64,000 bases of DNA from positions 1-64,000 of the forward strand of contig DAITAZ010000006.1 of the NCBI GenBank assembly GCA_036824045.1, written 5' to 3'. The notes below the pieces were generated by a model, which was given only the letters and a program-made list of their open reading frames with translations, was not told where the DNA came from and searched no databases. The translations under genes and the position numbers were made by a program. Shown piece after piece: positions 24,397-30,532 of the stretch; position 1 is the stretch's first letter; the number at the start of each line of letters is the position of its first letter. The stretch is from DAITAZ01 sp036824045 (GTDB taxonomy: Bacteria; Pseudomonadota; Gammaproteobacteria; Burkholderiales; Rhodocyclaceae).

Positions 24397-26148
24397 TTAC
24401 TTGGCGGCTGTCGCCGGAGGTGCCTTCATCGCGGCGATGGCGTCGTTCAGCACTTTGATGCCGGCTTGCGATTCGTTCACCGAACGGGTCAGCGATTCGC
24501 GGGCACCGCCGGGGTTATGGAAGCCGACGGAATTCTCTGCCGTCCACCATTCCCAGAAGATGTGCGCTTGGTCGTGATGCGCCTGGGCAGCCTTGATCGC
24601 CTCCTCGGGCACGCCAGCGGCGCGAGCCTTCGGGAAGGTATCGATCAACTGGGCCAGCCAGTACTCAGCCTTGGCAAGTTTCCCGCGGGTGTAGTTCTGG
24701 ATTGCGTCGATCTGGTACTTGGCATTTTCCTCGGTCATTTCGCCGTGGCACTTCACGCAGGTGTCCTTGAGCATGGAGCGTGGCGACCTTTGCTGGTGGT
24801 CCGTGAAGGTCTTGCCGTTCTTCTCGATCTTGCGCATATGGCAGTCTTTGCACTCGACGCCTTCGCGCTCGTGCTTGGAACCCCAATACGTCTCGGCCTC
24901 AGGGTGCTGCAGCTTCGAAAGGGCCGCACCCGTGACGGCGTGCTTGAAGTCCTTGAAGTTGATCGATTGAGCGGCCGCCTTGTAGTCGAACACGTTCGAC
25001 CAGAAGAAGTGGTTGGCACGACGATCGGCCATGGTGACGGCGCCACCGGTTGCGGTGTCGATACCCGGGTTGCAGTTGTACTCAACGTGGCACTGGGCGC
25101 ACATGAGGTTGGAGTCCGGCTTGGACAGCAGGCCGATGGCACGGAAGCCGTCGCGGAAGGTCACCTTCTTCATCGGGTTCTTTTCGCTCTTGGCCTTGTC
25201 GAGCGGGTACGTACCCAAGCCACGGTCAACCACTGCATTGATCAGCGCATCGCGGGCAACGCGCGGCGCGGAAGAGTGCGGGTCATGGCACATGAAGCAG
25301 TTCAGCGCGTGGGTGATGTCCTTCGCGAACTCGACCGGCTTCGACACCCGGCTCCACTTGGCGCGCGGGTCCGGATCGCCCATGTATTTCCAGCGCAGGA
25401 TGTTGTCAAAGGACTTGCAGTTCATGCAGACCGGGTTGGCAGCGGTGGCAACCTGGGGCATGAATGCTTTCTGGTCAGTGGTGCTCGGCTCACGATCCTT
25501 GAGGATGACCTTCCACAGATCGGATACAGCGCTCTTGGCGTCCGTGATGTAGGTCCAATCCTTGAGCTGGAAGCGGCCACCATAGGCACGGTCGACGATC
25601 AGGTGGTCAAGCGTCATGAAGATGTGGCTACGCGGCTCCGCATGTTCCTTGGTAAAGCCGTGGGGCTGCATCAGCTTGTCGAACATCGGCGAAACGCCGC
25701 GCATCGTCGCCTTTTCCAGCTTGGCGCCGGACTCGTAATTCATGTTGGCGAAGGTGTTGAACTGCTCTTGGTGGCAGGTCGCGCAGGGGGCATGGTCCGT
25801 ACGGGTGACGATGGAAGCTTCGGTCGGACCAATGGGCTTGCCGTCACGTTTGACGTGCTCATCGGCGCCGGTGTGGCAGTAACCGCAGTTCACACTCGCG
25901 TGCTTGCTGCCCATATGGAACTCTTTGATGTCCTTGTGGCAGCTGTAGCAGTTGTTGACGTCGAGCAGCTTGACTTTGCCCTCGGCCGATTTTGCCAAAT
26001 TCCCCTTGATCTGGCTGATCGTCGAATCCTGCTGTTTGGCGTACGCCGGATCCGGGCCCTTGGCGAGGACGGCGGACGCCCCGAACAACGCCGCGGCGCA
26101 TATCGCCACTGTTCCGGCGAGTCCGCGCAATAGCCTGCTGGTACTCAT
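24397..26148 (-). CDS. Octaheme cytochrome c nitrite reductase with CXXCK active-site heme
   Basis: 583 residues with a Sec signal (cleavage near VLAKGPD). Eight heme motifs: CYSCH 67, CGYCH 88, CATCH 122, CMNCK 241, CFMCH 284, CAQCH 350, CKDCH 433, CVKCH 464. The fourth ends in lysine, the hallmark of the NrfA catalytic heme, and its order (three hemes, then CXXCK, then four) equals that of the Thioalkalivibrio octaheme enzyme (TvNiR). NrfA signatures are present: CHVEY (E356 calcium site, Y357 catalytic) and KLQHPE (K412, Q414 calcium site, H415 catalytic). It should reduce nitrite six electrons to ammonium in the periplasm. Hydroxylamine oxidoreductase, also octaheme, is excluded by the lysine and by the lack of a P460-type context. 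It is followed by a terminator and dedicated lyase genes; napF and a Crp/Fnr-type palindrome lie upstream. Confidence 0.9.
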   Translation of the reverse strand: MSTSRLLRGLAGTVAICAAALFGASAVLAKGPDPAYAKQQDSTISQIKGNLAKSAEGKVKLLDVNNCYSCHKDIKEFHMGSKHASVNCGYCHTGADEHVKRDGKPIGPTEASIVTRTDHAPCATCHQEQFNTFANMNYESGAKLEKATMRGVSPMFDKLMQPHGFTKEHAEPRSHIFMTLDHLIVDRAYGGRFQLKDWTYITDAKSAVSDLWKVILKDREPSTTDQKAFMPQVATAANPVCMNCKSFDNILRWKYMGDPDPRAKWSRVSKPVEFAKDITHALNCFMCHDPHSSAPRVARDALINAVVDRGLGTYPLDKAKSEKNPMKKVTFRDGFRAIGLLSKPDSNLMCAQCHVEYNCNPGIDTATGGAVTMADRRANHFFWSNVFDYKAAAQSINFKDFKHAVTGAALSKLQHPEAETYWGSKHEREGVECKDCHMRKIEKNGKTFTDHQQRSPRSMLKDTCVKCHGEMTEENAKYQIDAIQNYTRGKLAKAEYWLAQLIDTFPKARAAGVPEEAIKAAQAHHDQAHIFWEWWTAENSVGFHNPGGARESLTRSVNESQAGIKVLNDAIAAMKAPPATAAK

Positions 26149-26224
26149 TTTTATTACTCCCTCGTCTGGAAAAGGAATGACACTACTTCCGCATCGGACT
26201 CTAGACAGGGCAATAGGGCGTAGC

Positions 26225-26240
26225 CTTGACTCACGTCAAG
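26225..26240. promoter_or_regulatory. Palindromic operator upstream of the octaheme nitrite reductase
   Basis: CTTGACTCACGTCAAG is a perfect inverted repeat around TCAC and shares 14 of 16 bases with the site at 19738. Its centre (26232.5) is 41.5 bases from a predicted start near 26191, and a -10-like TAGAGT lies on the minus strand at 26203-26198. This is the class II activator geometry of Crp/Fnr proteins, leaving a leader of about 40 bases before ATG 26148. Confidence 0.65.
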
Positions 26241-26262
26241 GTAATTCGTGCCGATGGGAATG

Positions 26263-26748
26263 CTAGGGTAGCTGGACGGCGGAGACCGGGCAGGGGGCCA
26301 CGCAGGCGCCGCATCCGGTGCAGCGTTCGGCCACAAGCACAGGCAGCGGCGGCCCGCCGAGGCGGGGCGGGAAGCGGATTGCCTCCTCGTCGCAATGCTC
26401 GCCGCAGATGCGGCATTCAACACCTTTTCCGGAAACGCAGGTTTCACCAATTCTGGCGATCACTTGCCACGGGCGATCGCCTTCCTTGTTGCACAAGGCC
26501 GCAGGCTCGCAGACCCGTACGCACTCGCCGCAAAACGTACAGGCGGCGGTGCGGAAATCGATCTCTGGGTAGCCCTCGCGCATGCGCACGACCTGTGTCG
26601 GGCACACGACTTCGCACTTCCCGCAGCGCGTGCAGCGCGCGAGGAACTCGGCTTCAGCCACCGCCCAGGGGGGGCGCAAAGGCGGTGGGGCTGTACTGAC
26701 CTTGCCGCGCAGAAATCCGCGCCGGGAATGATTGACGTCCGAACTCAT
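26263..26748 (-). CDS. napF: Ferredoxin-type protein NapF
   Basis: 161 residues with four cysteine clusters for [4Fe-4S] centres: CTRCGKCEVVCP, CTFCGECVRVCEP, CRICGEHCDEEA and CTGCGACVAPCP. An N-terminal SRRGFLRG twin-arginine-like segment is usual for NapF, which is nevertheless cytoplasmic and involved in NapA iron-sulfur maturation. It is separated from napDAGHB by 12 kb and sits directly upstream of the octaheme gene on the same strand, which ties the two systems together. A 12-base palindrome TTGTAGTTACAA (26758-26769) is just upstream of its start; its role is unclear. Confidence 0.9.
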   Translation of the reverse strand: MSSDVNHSRRGFLRGKVSTAPPPLRPPWAVAEAEFLARCTRCGKCEVVCPTQVVRMREGYPEIDFRTAACTFCGECVRVCEPAALCNKEGDRPWQVIARIGETCVSGKGVECRICGEHCDEEAIRFPPRLGGPPLPVLVAERCTGCGACVAPCPVSAVQLP

Positions 26749-27088
26749 GGTTGCCGATTGTAGTTACAACCTGGTGTGGGGGAGGCTGAGCGATCGGTGG
26801 GCAGGGAGCACCCGACGGGCTTGCCACCAATTCTAGCGTTCATGGGCACGCAAAGAATGGAGACCTCAGCGCCACCGGGCGCTTCGCCGCACGTGGCCAT
26901 CTTCCACCCGGTGGCTCGAGAGTGCCAGGGAATCAGTGGCGCAGCGGGTGCGCGCCCATCGCGTGAGTTGCCCAGAGGCGCAGCGCTGTTGAGAATGCAA
27001 ACAAAAGTGGCTTTTTCCTTGATCTAACCCAAGTTGACATTTCGGGGTGACTTATAGACTTCCGGTGAAAATAACCAGCGGGTGGGGA
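26749..27088. other. Intergenic region between napF and a hypothetical gene
   Basis: About 340 bases with no convincing gene. It holds the napF upstream region on the left and, near the right end, a degenerate Fnr-like box with a -10-like element for the next gene. Nothing else is recognised. Confidence 0.5.
27018..27033. promoter_or_regulatory. Degenerate Fnr-like box upstream of hypothetical gene
   Basis: CTTGATCTAACCCAAG has one perfect FNR half site (TTGAT) and a weak second half. TATAGA at 27053-27058 could be the -10 of a promoter with the box near -40 and a short leader to ATG 27089. Confidence 0.3.
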
Positions 27089-27406
27089 ATGGATTCGTCT
27101 CTGTTGCAGAAGATGTTAGGGCGGGGTGTGGTACCGCGGCTGGAGTTAGTGGTGTTGATGCCTAAGCGGGTGGTGATCCGGGCGCATCACGCTACCGAGG
27201 GAGGAGAAGGGGGCTTCTGTCTCAAGCGGGGGCGGGTTTACGAGTTCGCGGGGGTGGATGCGGCCTTGGCGTGGGTATTTGCCGCCTTGGGGCAAGCGCC
27301 GGTGCCGGAACTGGATCTGGTGGTGGAAGCGCGAGCGCAACGTATTCTTGCGGGCGCCCGCTTTGGCGCCACGGACGTCATGCCCATGGCCATGGGGCTA
27401 CAGTAG
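27089..27406 (+). CDS. Small conserved-looking hypothetical protein
   Basis: 105 residues, not recognised. The sequence is balanced and looks real: no signal peptide, one hydrophobic-rich stretch (ALAWVFAALG), and short beta-like runs (LELVVLMPKRVVIRAHH). ATG 27089 has GGTGGGGA just upstream; a GTG at 27047 would overlap the putative -10. It may be anaerobically regulated given the upstream box. Its 3' end overlaps the convergent HD gene by 9 bases. Confidence 0.5.
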   Translation: MDSSLLQKMLGRGVVPRLELVVLMPKRVVIRAHHATEGGEGGFCLKRGRVYEFAGVDAALAWVFAALGQAPVPELDLVVEARAQRILAGARFGATDVMPMAMGLQ

Positions 27407-27979
27407 TCCGTCGTCAGCGGAACGGCGGGCGCCCGTGCATGCGGGTGCGATGTGGACAGGCGGGTAGGCGTCGATTTTCGCGGCCAGCCGTGCCGCGAGC
27501 AGGGGGTGGGCCGCGCCCAAGGCGGCCAGTATTTCTTTCGATTCGGCCCGGTAGCCGTTTATCCGTTGTTCGGACCAATGATCGGGGGGCGCTTGAAGAT
27601 TGCAGATGCGGTCTGCAAGCTTCACACACCAGATTTCCCGGGGTTGCTGCAGGATGCGCAGCAGGCTGTCAGCCATTGCGGCAGCTTTGGGTAGCTCGGG
27701 GTCTTTGGAAAGCGCACTAACGCCCGCAGCAACAGGGGCGCCGAAGAGCTCGCCGATCGCCTCCGGTGATATGGCTTGGTCTTCCACGCAGTCGTGGAGT
27801 ATCGCGCACAGGACTGCATACTCAAGGTTGCCCAGCGGGCTTGCCAAGTGGGCGCTGACGATCTCCAGCGTGACCGCGCCCAGGTGCGTCAGGTAAGGCA
27901 GTTCCGAACCGGGGAGCTTTTGCTCTCGGTGGGCGTGGGCTGCGAATCGCCACGCCCGTTGCCAGATTTCGGCGGACAT
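27398..27979 (-). CDS. HD-domain phosphohydrolase resembling small (p)ppGpp hydrolases
   Basis: 193 residues. Metal-binding HD residues are visible in order: H32 (YLTHLGAV), H62-D63 with E66-D67 (ILHDCVED), and the late Asp in KLADRICNL. This H...HD...ED...D arrangement with a SpoT-type KLADR motif points to the MESH1/SpoT-hydrolase branch; no synthetase domain is present. It probably hydrolyses (p)ppGpp or a similar nucleotide, but other substrates cannot be excluded. Confidence 0.7.
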   Translation of the reverse strand: MSAEIWQRAWRFAAHAHREQKLPGSELPYLTHLGAVTLEIVSAHLASPLGNLEYAVLCAILHDCVEDQAISPEAIGELFGAPVAAGVSALSKDPELPKAAAMADSLLRILQQPREIWCVKLADRICNLQAPPDHWSEQRINGYRAESKEILAALGAAHPLLAARLAAKIDAYPPVHIAPACTGARRSADDGLL

Positions 27980-28062
27980 TTCTTGGGCTCCTGGCTAGTT
28001 GTGTTCTGACCGGCTGCCGTTCATCGGTTAGCACCGAATTCGTTTCGTTGATCGTTAAATAA

Positions 28063-28079
28063 GCGGTTGAAAGCAACCG
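28063..28079. repeat. Short inverted repeat before the exported GH-like gene
   Basis: CGGTTG-AAAG-CAACCG lies about 40 bases upstream of ATG 28119. It could be an operator or a leader hairpin; there is no T-run. Confidence 0.35.
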
Positions 28080-28118
28080 TTAATTCCCTTGGCCGATTCA
28101 TCCGTTCAGGAGACAGGG

Positions 28119-29762
28119 ATGGCAAGAGGGAATAGTGGGCGCGATTCTACTGGGCGCGGGATGTCTTGGCGGAAGGCTGCTGCTGCGGCACTTCTGGTTG
28201 CGGGCGCTGCAGGTGTGGCTCCGTTGGCGGTGGCTGCGACGGACGTCCGCCTGCCCACGGTGGACGCCATTCGGGCGGAAGCTTTGCGCCCGGGCAATGA
28301 TCCCATCGGCAAGCCTTTGCCCCTGGCCGCGCGCTGGACGCTCAATCTGTCCCCCAACGGACAGTGGATGTACCCGAACATCGTGTATCACCCCAATCGC
28401 CAACTGGATCTGATCGAGGCAGGGCACCACATTCTGCCCCAGTTCCCGACCGGGCACTGGCCGTACGCGGAAGACTTCGACTTCACCGCCATGAAGCGGG
28501 CTGCCAAGCTGAATCTGCCGTTCACCATGGTGTTCTATCAACCGGAGTGGAACCTCTATCGGGACAGCCGGTTCTTCACGTTGCCTGCCGGCCAGAATCC
28601 CAACGTGGTGGAGCCTGGGGGCAAGGTGCGCCCCCAGATATCGCCCTTTGGGCCGGTGGCGCCCTGGCAGCAGGTGGGGTATGCGGAGACGCATACCCAG
28701 CGCATTGCCAAGCTGCAGCAGTTGTACCCGAATCCACCCTTGATCCAGTGGCTTTCCAACAATGAGCCGGATCGACTCTTCTTGTCGGATGCGGATCAGG
28801 ATGTGCGGTTCAAGAATCACTGTCCGGGCACGTGTACCATGGCCGAGCGCAAGGCCATTGCTGCCCGCGAGTACAAGACGCGTTACCGGGCCATGCAGCA
28901 GGGTATGCGGGACGGCCTGGACAATTCGGCGTGGAAGGGCAAGTCCATCTTTGTCGGCTACGATGCCTTTCACTGGATGGGTGTATTCAGCTATGCGGGA
29001 GAATATGGGATCTCGTCTGAACACGAGCGCTCCCAATTCTGGGACGGTGCCTCGCCCTCTTATTACGTTCCCGACTATTTCCAGGGGATAACCGACAAGA
29101 CGGTCGTCAGCCCGCTCGTGGGCAGCATGAGCTGGCAGATGTTCGTGGATGAGGCCATCGCCCAGCGCCCCAACTTCTGGTGGGAGATTTCCACCTGGGA
29201 TGGTGGGCCTGCGGTGCGCAAGCGCTATCTGGCCGCGGGCGAGTCCTACCCGGTGGCCCGCTATCAGGGCTTGATCGAGTTCGGCATGTGGGTGACACGC
29301 CCCCGGGTCGTCCGAGAGTTCCAGTTCGAAGAGCCGGATCTGGCGGTGGCCGATGCCCGGTACATGGCCATCGTGGCAGCGGTGGACCGCGTACACAAGA
29401 ACGGCGTCCTGCGGCGATTCTGGCGTCAAGGCAAGCTGGTGCGACACCCGACGCAGAAGCACCCCTGGCGCATCGGCGTGCCGGCAGCCTATCAGTTCAA
29501 GGCACGCTGGTTCATGCTGGATGCGAGCACCAACCCGCCTTACCCATGGGTGGATCAGGAAATTCCGGTATTCGCCACAGCCTTGGTGCGAGGCGTTGCC
29601 CCCACCCGTGAATGGCTGGTGCTGGCTCACTCGCCGGTTCGCAATTATTCCCGCGTGCAGGTGAAGGTGCCGGGCTACGGCAGCATCACCGTGGACACGA
29701 AACCTTCGGTGGGCTTCTGGTTGGTGAGCGAGGCGGCGAAAACAGTTACCGCCGTGAAGTGA
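28119..29762 (+). CDS. Exported protein, glycoside-hydrolase-like (unassigned family)
   Basis: 547 residues from ATG 28119, which has AGGAGAC at good spacing; the frame is open upstream with a TTG but without a ribosome binding site. A long signal peptide ends near AVAATDV. The rest resembles a (beta/alpha)8 hydrolase: LPFTMVFYQPEWNLY, then WLSNNEPDRLF with an Asn-Glu-Pro like the acid/base site of clan A glycosidases, and NFWWEISTWDGG with a candidate nucleophile Glu. I do not recognise the family by name. It lies near a deacetylase-like exported protein, so a role in extracellular polysaccharide processing is inferred. Confidence 0.55.
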   Translation: MARGNSGRDSTGRGMSWRKAAAAALLVAGAAGVAPLAVAATDVRLPTVDAIRAEALRPGNDPIGKPLPLAARWTLNLSPNGQWMYPNIVYHPNRQLDLIEAGHHILPQFPTGHWPYAEDFDFTAMKRAAKLNLPFTMVFYQPEWNLYRDSRFFTLPAGQNPNVVEPGGKVRPQISPFGPVAPWQQVGYAETHTQRIAKLQQLYPNPPLIQWLSNNEPDRLFLSDADQDVRFKNHCPGTCTMAERKAIAAREYKTRYRAMQQGMRDGLDNSAWKGKSIFVGYDAFHWMGVFSYAGEYGISSEHERSQFWDGASPSYYVPDYFQGITDKTVVSPLVGSMSWQMFVDEAIAQRPNFWWEISTWDGGPAVRKRYLAAGESYPVARYQGLIEFGMWVTRPRVVREFQFEEPDLAVADARYMAIVAAVDRVHKNGVLRRFWRQGKLVRHPTQKHPWRIGVPAAYQFKARWFMLDASTNPPYPWVDQEIPVFATALVRGVAPTREWLVLAHSPVRNYSRVQVKVPGYGSITVDTKPSVGFWLVSEAAKTVTAVK

Positions 29763-29766
29763 GATT

Positions 29767-30060
29767 TCAGTAGTGGCGGCGCTGGGCCGGACGCAGGGCG
29801 CGTGTCCACTGACCGCTGCGGTTCTCGGGTGCCGATCCCGCGCCTACTCGCGTGGAGGGAGTGGAACGACTCCGCCGTTCACGAGCGTCCGAACGCAAAG
29901 TGGGCTGCGCCGGACCTTCCCTCAGGCGGCGGAATACCATCCAGCCCGTCACCCCGATGAGGGCGAGGTAAAGGGCAAAGATCCCATCGGTGATCAGTAG
30001 TCGGAAACTGGTATCCAGTCCCCACCACCAGGAAGCGATGGCGGACCACAAAGACTGCAT
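29767..30060 (-). CDS. Small membrane protein of unknown function
   Basis: 97 residues from ATG 30060 (MQSLWSAIASWWWGLD). One strong transmembrane segment (about residues 22-41, FALYLALIGVTGWMVF) precedes a basic, Ser/Arg/Pro-rich cytoplasmic tail. The frame extends 20 codons further upstream. It is opposite in strand to its two large exported neighbours. The tail composition is weakly coding-like, so the gene is only moderately supported. Confidence 0.4.
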   Translation of the reverse strand: MQSLWSAIASWWWGLDTSFRLLITDGIFALYLALIGVTGWMVFRRLREGPAQPTLRSDARERRSRSTPSTRVGAGSAPENRSGQWTRALRPAQRRHY

Positions 30061-30532
30061 GTTCGTGAGCGTAGGCGTTGATTGCGCGATGGCGCGGATC
30101 GTCGCTGAAGGCGGCCTCAATCGCCATTAAAAAAGTCACGGATATGTTTGCGCTTACTTGGATAAAGAAGATCGCCATGCCCGCTGCAAATTTCATTTGA
30201 TGCGGAATTGACTAATTGGGTGTCGAGATAATTTACGGTTTATTGTCGGATTATTTTTCTAAATGGCCAATAGACATTGAAAATGCGGGCTTTTCGGTGC
30301 CAATAGATTTGGTGTTAGGTGCAGTTATTGCCATTACGCGGAAAGCAGGGCTTACACCCTGTGCGGGAATGTTTCCCGGGATAAGTTAGTCCATTGTTTT
30401 TCCGGGTTTTTGTGTTGTGGCCTGAATCCTGCTGGGTGAATCGAATCCTGTTTTTGCCGGGCGACATCGAATCGAAGCGGTTCCATCGTCGCCAGGTCGC
30501 AAGAACAATCAAACCAGCACGGGAGAATGGCG
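30061..30532. other. Long AT-richer intergenic region before the deacetylase-like gene
   Basis: About 470 bases without a convincing gene and visibly more AT-rich than its surroundings (several T-runs between 30200 and 30410). It probably holds the promoter of the gene at 30533. A candidate sigma-54 element is listed separately. Confidence 0.5.
30418..30433 (+). promoter_or_regulatory. Candidate sigma-54 (-24/-12) promoter element
   Basis: TGGCCTGAATCCTGCT has GG and GC separated by exactly 10 bases and matches TGGC and TGCT of the consensus, but lacks the AC after TGGC and the first T of TTGCW. It lies 100 bases before ATG 30533. Confidence 0.3.

Noticed and set aside
24466..26133. 555-residue plus-strand open frame opposite the octaheme gene
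   Set aside because: The minus-strand frame carries eight heme motifs and NrfA signatures; the plus frame has none.
24397..26148. Hydroxylamine oxidoreductase identity
   Set aside because: Although octaheme, the protein has CXXCK at heme four and NrfA catalytic residues, which that family lacks.
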